From Planctomycetota bacterium (GTDB lineage: Bacteria > Planctomycetota > MHYJ01 > WSZJ01 > JACPWG01), in the NCBI GenBank assembly GCA_016197205.1, contig JACPWG010000101.1, positions 17,323 through 81,322 of the forward strand: a DNA stretch of 64,000 nucleotides, read 5' to 3'. Shown piece by piece: positions 43,704-51,836 of this stretch. The position numbers were made by a program, and so were the translations under genes. The notes below the pieces were generated by a model, which was given only the letters and a program-made list of their open reading frames with translations, did not search any database and was not told where the DNA came from. Numbering within the stretch: the first letter of the stretch is position 1; each line of letters opens with the position of its first letter.

Positions 43704-43799
43704 GTTCACCACGGAGGCACGGAAACACGAGCGATTCACGGAGGACTTGCGCGGCGATCCTGAGCCTCTCCGTAAAGTCTCCGTGCCTCCGTGGTGAAC
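43704..43799. repeat. Perfect inverted repeat, TTCACCACGGAGGCACGGA family
   Basis: 20-bp arms (GTTCACCACGGAGGCACGGA and its exact complement) separated by 56 bp, just after metG. Confidence 0.85.
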
Positions 43800-43826
43800 G
43801 CACCCCTCCGCACGACGTGACGTGAC

Positions 43827-45137
43827 ATGGGCAAGCTCGAAACCCCGCCCGGGGCTCGCTTCACCTGCCAGAGCTGCGGCCTCTGCTGCCGCAACTGGTC
43901 CATCGCGGTCACCGAGGAGGAACGGCAGGTCCTCGCCGCCCACGACTGGGTCGCGGAGTACCCCGACCTCCGCGACGTCCCCTTCTTCACGCGGTCGGGC
44001 AGCCACCCCGCCACCGGGCAGCCCCTCCACCGCATGCGGCTGCGCTCGGACGGCACCTGCCCCTTCCTCGCGCCCGACGGACTGTGCCGCATCCACAAGA
44101 GCCTCGGCGGCCGCGCGAAACCCGTCGTCTGTCGGACCTACCCGTACACCGTCGCGTACACCCCCGTCGGCACGTTCGTGGGCCTGCGCTTCTCCTGCCC
44201 CACCGTCGTAGCGAACGGCGGCGCGCCGCTCGCGGAGGACCACAAGTACCTCAAGGATCTCGCCCGCGACTTCCGGGCGCTGGCGCAGCCCGGCGCGGCC
44301 GCGGAGGAGGCGTCGACCGCGGCGGTGGAGGCGGAGTGGGCGGACGCGGCGGCGGTCGAACGGTGCGTGGGCGGGATTTTCGAGCGGCCCTGCGGCCTCG
44401 CGGAAAAGGTGGAACTCGCGTGCCGGGTCCTCGCGCTCCTCGCGGAGGCGAAGCAGGAGTCGATCCGGGGCCGCGTCGGCGGCTTCCTGGAGGTCATGAC
44501 ACCGGAGGTCGAGGCGCAGCGGACCGGGCCGGCGGAGGGCGTGCAGGCGCCGTTACCGAACGAGCGGCTGCTCTTCCGCGACCTGCTGCACCACATCTGC
44601 ATGCGCGAATACGTAGCCTACGCGCGGAGCGGCTTTCGCGCGCGGTTGGCGATTCGCTTCCGCGCGCTCTGCGACTCGTTCCGGTTCCGCTTCAACGCCG
44701 GTCGTGTCCACCTGACCGGGCTGCCGGTCCCCATTCCCCTCACCGCGCCGGCCGAGGTCGCCTCTCCGGTCGACGACCCGGTCGTCGCCGAAATGCTCAC
44801 CCGCTACGTGCTGACGAAAATGTTCGCCAAGAACTACTACGGCCGCCTCTTCGCGGAGTGGGGGCAGCTCCCGGGCCTTTCGCTCTTGCTGCTCTCGCTC
44901 GGCGCGATTGCGTGGTTCGCACGCGCGTCCGCCTGGGCGCGCGGGGCCCGCGTGAGCACCTACGAGGACTTCCGTTTCGGCGTCCGCTACGTGGACTACA
45001 CCCTCGGCGCGTCCGACCTCTTCGCGAGGAAGATCATCCGCTTCCAGATGGGCCCGATCCTGCGACCGGACACGGTGCGGAAGTTGTGCCTGTCGTACCT
45101 GCTGCCGGCCGGACCGACGGCCGCCGCGGGAACGTGA
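43827..45137 (+). CDS. YkgJ-type Cys-cluster (zinc/iron-chelating) protein, extended
   Basis: 436 residues. The family signature is near the N-terminus: FTCQSCGLCCRNWSIAVT, then CPFLAPDGLCRIHKS and PVVCRTYPY, together eight or more cysteines for a metal cluster. Beyond residue 150 there is a large helical region with HHICMREYVAYARSGF and a possible membrane segment (LSLLLLSLGAIAWFARASAW). Typical YkgJ proteins are about 110-250 residues, so the C-terminal 200 residues are an extension of unknown role. Confidence 0.75.
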   Translation: MGKLETPPGARFTCQSCGLCCRNWSIAVTEEERQVLAAHDWVAEYPDLRDVPFFTRSGSHPATGQPLHRMRLRSDGTCPFLAPDGLCRIHKSLGGRAKPVVCRTYPYTVAYTPVGTFVGLRFSCPTVVANGGAPLAEDHKYLKDLARDFRALAQPGAAAEEASTAAVEAEWADAAAVERCVGGIFERPCGLAEKVELACRVLALLAEAKQESIRGRVGGFLEVMTPEVEAQRTGPAEGVQAPLPNERLLFRDLLHHICMREYVAYARSGFRARLAIRFRALCDSFRFRFNAGRVHLTGLPVPIPLTAPAEVASPVDDPVVAEMLTRYVLTKMFAKNYYGRLFAEWGQLPGLSLLLLSLGAIAWFARASAWARGARVSTYEDFRFGVRYVDYTLGASDLFARKIIRFQMGPILRPDTVRKLCLSYLLPAGPTAAAGT

Positions 45138-45184
45138 AGCGCGCCCCCCCCAAAGGCAAGGAACGTCGAACGAAGACGGACACC

Positions 45185-45859
45185 TTATCCCCTTCGACGG
45201 GCCGAGCGCGCCACGTGCCGAAATCTGCGCTGCTTCCGGGGCGATCCGGCAGAGGGCTTCAGAAGTCGCACGATACCGGCGTGGAGCTTGCGAAACGAGG
45301 GAGAGCGGCTGTGGGACGGCTTGGTCGTTACTCGCGGTCCCATTTCCTCGGCCCACCAAACCTTGTTCATGCCTCCGTCGCCCACGATCTGGCCAAACAG
45401 CTCGGCGGTATCGCAGATCGAGTCCGGAACGTAGGCGTTGGCCTTGCTCATGTCGGCGTTCGGGAAGGCACTTCGCAGCGCCCTCAAGTCTCCCAGATAG
45501 AACGCCTCGGTCTCTTCAATCGCGAGGCGGAAGACCAAATTCGGGCGAGGACTGAGAGACTCGGCCAACGCGAGAAGCTTGCTCAGTAGCACCTCGCACT
45601 TCTTGTCGTCGGCATCGACGAGGACCAGAACCGCGTCGTTCCTGCTCGCCGCCGAGTCGGCGTACGCGCGCAACGTCGCAGGGAGGAGATCGAGCAGGCC
45701 TCGCCGCTTCGGATCCGGGCGCGCTTCGAAATCGTCGGGGAGGGCGCCCATTCCTTGATGTGGATGCGCTTGGAACGAGTGGCCCTTGAACGCTCGCGGC
45801 CCCCAGGCCTCCATGAACGCCTTATCGGATGGTCCCTCCACGAGCACATGGACCTTCAC
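45185..45859 (-). CDS. DUF4276 TOPRIM-like protein, partner of AAA ATPase
   Basis: 224 residues. VHVLVEGPSDKAFMEAW (conserved Glu), VLVLVDADDKKCEVLL (DxD) and LAIEETEAFYL are the residues of DUF4276, a TOPRIM-fold family. Its GTG overlaps the stop of the ATPase gene (GTGA), so the two are translated as a unit. The pairing of an ABC-type ATPase with a TOPRIM domain recalls OLD-family nucleases and Gabija/PARIS-type defence, where the TOPRIM part is the nuclease. Antiphage action is inference. A basic tail (SPRKQRRFRHVARSARRRG) ends the protein. Confidence 0.82.
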   Translation of the reverse strand: MKVHVLVEGPSDKAFMEAWGPRAFKGHSFQAHPHQGMGALPDDFEARPDPKRRGLLDLLPATLRAYADSAASRNDAVLVLVDADDKKCEVLLSKLLALAESLSPRPNLVFRLAIEETEAFYLGDLRALRSAFPNADMSKANAYVPDSICDTAELFGQIVGDGGMNKVWWAEEMGPRVTTKPSHSRSPSFRKLHAGIVRLLKPSAGSPRKQRRFRHVARSARRRG

Positions 45860-47130
45860 CGGGGCCTCCCGCGGCGCTTCGACGAGGCCAGCTTTGCTTT
45901 CCCTCGGGCCCCGACGTCCTGGCCGAAGTGGTTGCTGTACCACTGGGCGCCAAGCGGAATTCCCTGGTCCGTGAATTCTCGGACACCCGGCAGATCGACC
46001 AGTCGAGTTGCGGTGGCTTGGCCACGTTCGTCCTTGCGCATCCTCCAAACCTGCTCCGGCTTCAGCGGATCCACGAAGTAGGGCGAATGCGTCGTGACCA
46101 GGATCTGTGTGGGGGCCTTGTCGCTCGACGCGTGGCTCACGAGTTGTCGCGCAAGGTGTTCGATGAGCTCGAGGTAGAGCCCATTCTCCGGTTCCTCGAT
46201 TCCGACGAACGGGCGGGGTTGCGGATCGGCCAGGAGCACCGCATAGGCGAGCATCTTCAGCGTCCCGTCGGACATGCTCTGCTGGTAAAATGGATCGTGG
46301 TAGCCGGCGTCGTCGAATCGGAGCAGCAGCCGTTTGTCGGTGCTGACCTCGGGCGTGATTTTTTTGAGTCCCGGGATGGCCCGCGTGACTTGCACGATGA
46401 GCGCGTCGAACTTGTCCGGGTACGTCCGCTGAAAATACTGCAGCACGTTTCCTACGTTCGAGCCTTTGCGGTCCAGCCACTTCTGCGCGCCCGCAGGGGG
46501 CAGCTCTCGCGCCGCGTCGGGGATAAAGTACGACAGGTACCATTGTTCGATGTAGCCTCGAAGCGCGACGATGCGCGGGTGCTCGGCGAGGTTGCCGTGC
46601 GTCGCGATGCTGAGTCGGTTCAGATCCGCCAGCGTGACTCTATCAGCCTTCGTGTCGTCGGAACCAGATCCCACGTAATCGCCGGCCCACACTTTGCCGC
46701 GACCGCGATCCAGCTTGAGGAAGTAGTAAGGCTTACCAACTGTCTCCCCGCTGCGACGCTGTCGCAGGGTCTCCTTGACGACTTTGGGCACACCTTCAAT
46801 CAGGTCGATGTGGAGCTCGTAGACGATCGGTCGCGCGGCATCCTCGTGCTCGAAGAAAATCTCAAACATGATCGGAGCCTTCACGCCCTGCCTGCGAAGG
46901 CGCTCGAACCCACCTCGGGCGGGCTTGTCGCAGGCTGCTTCCACGCCTTCGAGAAGACAGTCCGAGACGAAACCGAACGCATCGAGAAGCGTCGACTTGC
47001 CGGAGCCGTTAGGTCCGATGAAGCAGGCAAACCTGGGAAGCTGCTCACCCTGGGCGTACTTGACCTGGCCCAGTTTCAGGTCCGCGAAGGACCTGTAGTT
47101 CCGGATCCGAATGCCGAGAAGACGCGCCAT
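45856..47130 (-). CDS. AAA-family ATPase (AAA_21/OLD-like ABC-type)
   Basis: 424 residues, ATG with GAGG upstream. LLGIRIRNYRSFADLKLG begins the ABC-type head, Walker A is FIGPNGSGKSTLLDAFG, the signature-like segment is FYQQSMSDGTLKMLAY, and Walker B with catalytic glutamate is PFVGIEEPENGLYLELIEHL, followed by the H-loop ILVTTHSPYFVDPL. The layout is that of AAA_21/AAA_15 proteins that pair with TOPRIM or DUF effectors. It is directly coupled to the DUF4276 gene. A promoter candidate lies about 120 bp upstream. Confidence 0.85.
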   Translation of the reverse strand: MARLLGIRIRNYRSFADLKLGQVKYAQGEQLPRFACFIGPNGSGKSTLLDAFGFVSDCLLEGVEAACDKPARGGFERLRRQGVKAPIMFEIFFEHEDAARPIVYELHIDLIEGVPKVVKETLRQRRSGETVGKPYYFLKLDRGRGKVWAGDYVGSGSDDTKADRVTLADLNRLSIATHGNLAEHPRIVALRGYIEQWYLSYFIPDAARELPPAGAQKWLDRKGSNVGNVLQYFQRTYPDKFDALIVQVTRAIPGLKKITPEVSTDKRLLLRFDDAGYHDPFYQQSMSDGTLKMLAYAVLLADPQPRPFVGIEEPENGLYLELIEHLARQLVSHASSDKAPTQILVTTHSPYFVDPLKPEQVWRMRKDERGQATATRLVDLPGVREFTDQGIPLGAQWYSNHFGQDVGARGKAKLASSKRRGRPR

Positions 47131-47750
47131 GGCCACCTCTGGAGCAACAACAGGAAACGGAATGGCCGCCTGGAGGAGGGAAGCTGTCCTTCCCCGACCT
47201 CGGCTCTGGACGACGCCAAACCAAGTTAGGGGATCGCCTGAGCACTGCGGGATCTTATCTCGCGACAACTGTTAGGGACAAGGAAATCATCGTTGGCATG
47301 GATCGGGGCTCCGCCCAACCTTCTCGCCGAAATGGTTGCCCCGCACAAGCCGTGTCAGGCGTCCAGCCTTTTGGCGAGGGGGACACCGCATCCACGCGGG
47401 CAGGCCGGCGGGCACGCGTCGATCGAGAGAGGGCATCCGCCCGCTGGAAGGCCGAAGCTTATCGCTGCATGACGCAGTGTGTCAAAGAAGAGTCGCCGTG
47501 TCAGTCGGCTTGACGCGCCGCCCCGCGAAAGCTACTCTGCTCCTCACAGGGCCCGGTGCGGGCAGCAGGATCGGGGAGCCCAGACGCGACCTCGCCGTTC
47601 TCCCGGGCAAGGCGCCCGGGCATCACCCCCCGCGCAATCGTCGCGCGTAGCCGCGGGTGCGCCTGCATCACCCGCTCCCGCCGCTGGATCCCGCGGGGCG
47701 GGGTATCGGACTGGAGACAAGTCGCCTCTACGTTGTCGGCTGACAAGCAC
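47131..47750. other. Divergent intergenic region
   Basis: 620 bp between the AAA ATPase (minus) and a TPR gene (plus). It holds one promoter candidate; frames open across it have no recognisable domains. Confidence 0.45.
47252..47281 (-). promoter_or_regulatory. Promoter candidate for the ATPase/DUF4276 pair
   Basis: TTGTCC, 18-bp spacer, TAAGAT on the minus strand. Confidence 0.3.
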
Positions 47751-48476
47751 ATGGACGGAAAGCCCGATCACGCGGGCAGCGCAGGTCTCCCTGCGGACCG
47801 CGACGAACGCCTCGAACTTGCGCGGGCTGCGCTCGAGGAGGGGGATGGCCTTCTGGAGGGCGGCGCGCCGGACGCGGCCCTCCGCCACTACCAGCGGGTC
47901 CACGACCTCTCGAAGGCCGAGGGGGACCGGCGGCTCGAAGCCGCCGCGCTCTCGGGCTTCGCTCGCGTTCATCTGGCGCAGACCGACCCGAGGGGCGCGC
48001 TCTCGCTCTTCGAACGCTCCCAGGCGATGCAGCGCGAGGTCGGGGATCGCGCGGGCGAGTCGGACTCCTCGGCGGGGCTGGGGGCCGCGCACGTCCTGGT
48101 CGGTGACGACTCCGCCGCTGTTGCGCGCTTCGAGGAGGCCCTGGCCATCGCTCGTGAGCTGCGAGACCGCGCGAGAGAGGGAACGGCGCTGCTTGGGCTG
48201 AGCGACCCGCTCCAAAAGCTCGGCTGCGCAAAGGAGGCTGCAAAGGCACTGCGGACGGCGCTATCCGCATTTCAATCGGCGCAGGACCGGCGAGGGGAGG
48301 GGCTCGCGCTCGAGCGACTCGCGACGCTGCACCGACGGATCGGCGATGCGCGTAGCGCAATCGAGTACGCGGGCCGGGCGCTCGCGGCCTACGAAAATCT
48401 CGGCCGGCACGACCGGGCGGAGCTGGTGCGGGGGCTGCTCGTGGAATTGCGAGGCAACGACGAGGCCACAGGTTGA
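47751..48476 (+). CDS. TPR protein
   Basis: 241 residues. Five or so tetratricopeptide units: ALRHYQRVHDLSKAEGD, ALSGFARVHLAQTDPRGALSLFERSQAMQREVGD, AAVARFEEALAIARELRDRA, RTALSAFQSAQDRRGE, SAIEYAGRALAAYENLGRHD. No signal peptide. ATG 47751 fits the first repeat; the open frame continues upstream without similarity. Part of this gene (48156-48254) has a decayed copy at 51658-51756. Confidence 0.75.
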   Translation: MDGKPDHAGSAGLPADRDERLELARAALEEGDGLLEGGAPDAALRHYQRVHDLSKAEGDRRLEAAALSGFARVHLAQTDPRGALSLFERSQAMQREVGDRAGESDSSAGLGAAHVLVGDDSAAVARFEEALAIARELRDRAREGTALLGLSDPLQKLGCAKEAAKALRTALSAFQSAQDRRGEGLALERLATLHRRIGDARSAIEYAGRALAAYENLGRHDRAELVRGLLVELRGNDEATG

Positions 48477-48584
48477 GGGCGGCGGACAGCGCCGGCACAC
48501 CCGGCCACTCCCCCCCCACCACACGCCCCAGGCTGATTGAGATCGGGTCCTTGGCTCGGAATCGCGCGGACCCCCGCATGCCCT

Positions 48585-50006
48585 TTACGGCGGTCCGACG
48601 GCCCGGATGCGGACCGAGAATCCACGCCGGGGCGCGGTCGCCAAGACCGCGGCGAAGTCGCCCTCCATTTGCCGCAGGGCATCCGCCGGCAGCGAACCGG
48701 GAACGGCGGCGAATCGACGCGCCCGGCAGGCTTCGCCGCCGTTGGAGACCTCCCACTCGAGCGAGGCCTCGGTCGACTCCCCCCCCACCTCCGAGACAAC
48801 CAGGAAGCGCGCCTCGACGAGGACTCCCCGCTCTTCCGCGCGCTTCTCGGCCACCGCCTCCACTCCCGCACCCCATGGCGGGCGGTCCCTGTACAGTCGC
48901 TCCACCAAGCCCACCAGCCAACGCAGGGTGAGGGGCCTCCCGATGGTCTCCCACTCAGACCCTACGGGAGCAGCGCCGGCCAGGGGCCCGGCCGAAGTGT
49001 GCACTTTTCGCACTGGAGTCGTCATGCGGATCTCCAAGCCCTCAAGTGCCTGCCGCGCGAGCCCGTCGTCGTCCTTCCACCTCTCGAGCTCGCGCCGGAT
49101 CTCCGGCAATGCCTCGTACCCGTAGGCCTCCAGATCCGTGAGCGCGTTCACGCGACTCCCCGGGCTGATCGGCGAAGCCACCGCAGCGAGGAGCGCGGCG
49201 ACCACGGGGGCAGGGCCTTTTCCCTGGGACGGAAGGGTCTCGATGGACGCGAGGCCGCGCCTCGTCCGCCAGACATTCACCATGGACAGGATCTCACGCT
49301 CGCGAGCTAAGAGGTCGCCGTGGACATTGAAGGGGAACATCTCCGGGTGCAAGGCGGCAATGTAGGACGCTGCGACATCGCAAATCCTTGGTCTCTTCGA
49401 CCCGCTCCGAACATGCCTCCAGGTAGCTTGAAATTCCGTCGAATCGTCGAGGAGAGCGATGAGCGCGTCGACGAGCGGGTCATCGACCAGGTCGGGGCGT
49501 CCAGTGGCGCCACCGGATCCGGCCCCCGTCCGACCGGCCGCCTTCGCCCCCCAGGCGACTCCCTCGACGCAGTCCGCCAGCCCATGTAGGGCAAGGGCAC
49601 GCGCAAGAGGTCCCTTCTCCAACCAAACGCGCGAGATCGCATCGAGCGCATCGCGACGCCCACTCCGGCCCAAAAAAGAAACAAGGCCCTTCAGCTCCCA
49701 GTCGTACGCGTATGGATCGACTGCCCCAGGCGTCGTCCACACGTCGATCAGGGCATCGACTCCGGCACGGAGCCCCCGTCGATGGAGCGCGCCGGCAGCG
49801 ACGATGCGGCAATCCAAGTCCGGACCTGTTCGTACCTCGGTCACCAGGAGCGGCACGACCGCATCGCCGGGGAGCCGTTCCGCGAGCTCGAGCAGCCTTT
49901 TCCTGGTGTATCGGCATTCGCAATTCTTCATGCCTCGCGCGATGCCCTCCAGCGCCGCATCGGGGTACTTCTCCAGTAACCGATCAGGGGCGGTGCGCAG
50001 CACCAC
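48585..50006 (-). CDS. HEAT-like protein, probable 3' part of a split gene
   Basis: 473 residues beginning at a GTG without a signal. HEAT-like helices are visible (KYPDAALEGIARGMKNCECRY, RIVAAGALHRRGLRAGVDALIDVW). It has no clean start: reading in the same frame upstream runs into TAA codons in and around a palindromic repeat (50058-50122) and then into the end of the next minus-strand ORF. Together they read like one secreted HEAT-type protein broken by that repeat. Whether this fragment is expressed is unknown. Confidence 0.55.
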   Translation of the reverse strand: MVLRTAPDRLLEKYPDAALEGIARGMKNCECRYTRKRLLELAERLPGDAVVPLLVTEVRTGPDLDCRIVAAGALHRRGLRAGVDALIDVWTTPGAVDPYAYDWELKGLVSFLGRSGRRDALDAISRVWLEKGPLARALALHGLADCVEGVAWGAKAAGRTGAGSGGATGRPDLVDDPLVDALIALLDDSTEFQATWRHVRSGSKRPRICDVAASYIAALHPEMFPFNVHGDLLAREREILSMVNVWRTRRGLASIETLPSQGKGPAPVVAALLAAVASPISPGSRVNALTDLEAYGYEALPEIRRELERWKDDDGLARQALEGLEIRMTTPVRKVHTSAGPLAGAAPVGSEWETIGRPLTLRWLVGLVERLYRDRPPWGAGVEAVAEKRAEERGVLVEARFLVVSEVGGESTEASLEWEVSNGGEACRARRFAAVPGSLPADALRQMEGDFAAVLATAPRRGFSVRIRAVGPP

Positions 50007-50057
50007 GGAGTCACGGAGGGGTTGACAGGTCGATTCAGGAATCTGCCGACTTTATTT

Positions 50058-50122
50058 TGACAGGATAACAGGATCAACAGGACTTTCCAACGCCGTATCC
50101 AGTTGATCCTGTTATCCTGTCA
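50058..50122. repeat. Perfect inverted repeat, TGACAGGATAACAGGATCAAC family
   Basis: 21-bp arms (TGACAGGATAACAGGATCAAC and exact complement) separated by 23 bp. The type is widespread in bacterial intergenic DNA. Here it sits between two same-frame ORFs; its TAA ends the upstream one. Confidence 0.9.
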
Positions 50123-51278
50123 GAGTGCCGCCCACGTCCCCATCCGTGAACATGGTTGCCAGGGTATTTGACGGGGAGCAGAAGGGCCGTTTGGCGATCG
50201 ACTCGAGCACCCGCACCGTCAGATCGCCCACACGGACTTCGGTCCAGCTCGTGAACAGGCTGTGGCGGGTTTGCACCGTCCTCGTGAAACTTGCGTCGCC
50301 CACGGCTTCGATCAATTGAGGCACTGCCGGCGGCCCGAGCTCGACCAGGTCAGTCAGCGCGCCATCGACGTCCGCCTCGCTGAAAATCCAATTGGAGTGG
50401 GGCCACGAATCGCCGACCGCCGCATCTCGCAGGCTGAAAATCAATTCGGCGACGCGCTCCTCGACGGGCAGTTCATTGAGCGGTTTCGAGCTCCGGGTGT
50501 GCGTCGTCTCCTCCTCGAGGACCATGCGCTCGAGCACTTCGGCGTCCTGTTTGAACCGCTTCCGCCACTTGCCGGCCGGAAAGGCCCTTGCAAGCACGGA
50601 CACGTAGTCGAGCGCCTGTCGGTGCGAAGCACGAGGGCAGCACTCCAACAACACGGCCTGCTGCGCCATGTGGTAGCCCAGCCCGTCGACGAGTAAATCG
50701 AAGAAGCACTCGCTTCGCTTCCCCGTCCAGTCGAGGTCGCACTCGCCAAGACACCCGGAAAGCAACCGGCGCTCAATTCCTACTTTACCCACCCTCGCGC
50801 TTGCGCGTGCCAGCGACAGCATCTTCTCGTTGACAGAGACGGACTCTCCGAAAAACGTCGGCGTCACGAACTGAAATGGATGCGACGGGTCCGGATCGAC
50901 TTCCCGCGCGAAGTCCAGCACGGCGTACGTGGCATGACGACTGTCGGACGAGCCGGGATCCCCCTTCGAGACGGTCACCACGGTCAGTTGGTAACTGAAC
51001 ACCCGAATTGAATTCTCATCTTCCGAGACCAGGAAGCCCTCGATCGGATCAGCGTTTTCCCAGCTCCCGGGCTGGTCCCCAGGCTGTTCAAAGGACACCC
51101 TGATCAAGCGCAATTCCCGGCCGGCGGGGAAGCCCAAGGCGTCCAGGAGCTCATACGTCCTTCGCAAGTCCTCCCGTGTAGGCGTGATTTGCGTCTCCGC
51201 GACCGTGAGATGGGGAAGACATGCAAACAGGACCGAGAGGAAGGCTGCGGGTCGGATCGGCCGGGACTTGGTGGTCAT
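50112..51278 (-). CDS. Secreted hypothetical protein, probable 5' part of a split gene
   Basis: 388 residues from ATG 51278 with signal peptide (PAAFLSVLFACLPHLTVAETQ). Soluble domain of unknown type (FSYQLTVVTVSKGDPG, FQFVTPTFFGESVSV), with a HEAT-like end (ALTDLVELGPPAVPQLIEAVGD, LTVRVLESIAKRP). The last residues (GGTLTG) and the TAA stop come from a palindromic repeat. The downstream ORF at 48585-50006 is in the same frame and continues HEAT-like, so this probably was the N-terminal half of one gene. Confidence 0.6.
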   Translation of the reverse strand: MTTKSRPIRPAAFLSVLFACLPHLTVAETQITPTREDLRRTYELLDALGFPAGRELRLIRVSFEQPGDQPGSWENADPIEGFLVSEDENSIRVFSYQLTVVTVSKGDPGSSDSRHATYAVLDFAREVDPDPSHPFQFVTPTFFGESVSVNEKMLSLARASARVGKVGIERRLLSGCLGECDLDWTGKRSECFFDLLVDGLGYHMAQQAVLLECCPRASHRQALDYVSVLARAFPAGKWRKRFKQDAEVLERMVLEEETTHTRSSKPLNELPVEERVAELIFSLRDAAVGDSWPHSNWIFSEADVDGALTDLVELGPPAVPQLIEAVGDASFTRTVQTRHSLFTSWTEVRVGDLTVRVLESIAKRPFCSPSNTLATMFTDGDVGGTLTG

Positions 51279-51610
51279 GGCGCCTCCTGTGCTGCGGCGT
51301 GCGTGGGCGACAGTCGTCACGGAGTTGCGGAAGCCGGGAGTCTCGTCACGTGGGAAATTGTTGTTCGTACGAGAACCGGACTCGAGCGGGGGTCAGCCCT
51401 GTCCGCGCGCTTCAGGCGTGGCAGCCAGACCGCACTCGGATATGCGATGCGGCTACCGGTCGGTGGCGACGCTCCCGCGTCCCTCACGATACGGGGGCGA
51501 ATCGGATCTGTCAAGCCGCCGCCCGGGCGGCGGTCGCGTCTCCCAGAGGCAGCCCTCTCCCGGACACTCGCAGGGCGGCGTGCGAGACGATTGGCGGCCG
51601 CGCCCAAAGC

Positions 51611-51639
51611 TTTCCTGTTGCGTCCGCCGCGTGTAGAAT
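51611..51639 (+). promoter_or_regulatory. Promoter candidate
   Basis: TTTCCT, 17-bp spacer, TAGAAT. It would transcribe the TPR remnant and then the kinase-remnant/TPR gene. Confidence 0.35.
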
Positions 51640-51657
51640 GCCGATTCGGGCGCCGGG

Positions 51658-51756
51658 GAGTCGGGCGACCGAGCACGCGAACGAACGGCGCTCTTCGGGT
51701 TGAGCGACCCGCTCCTGCGACTCGGCTGCGCGAAGGAGGCTGCCAAGGCCCTGCGG
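51658..51756 (+). pseudogene. 99-bp remnant of the TPR gene at 47751-48476
   Basis: Collinear without gaps with 48156-48254. The central part (TGAGCGACCCGCTCC, CTCGGCTGCGC, AAGGAGGCTGC) is nearly identical and the flanks are diverged. It lacks the rest of the gene. Confidence 0.75.
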
Positions 51757-51836
51757 TGGGACGATAGGCCCCTCCCGGTCGGTCGTGCGACCCCCGACTG
51801 TACGTCGTCCGAGGCTTGGATCCAGGAGGCTCGAGA

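Larger units (their letters stand above)
51279..51836. other. Intergenic region with gene remnant
   Basis: 558 bp. It contains the TPR-gene fragment and a promoter candidate listed separately. The rest is not recognisable. Confidence 0.5.

Noticed and set aside
50112..50114. Recoded stop codon
   Set aside because: It is TAA and lies in a repeat, not a UGA with a SECIS-like element; a split gene is simpler.
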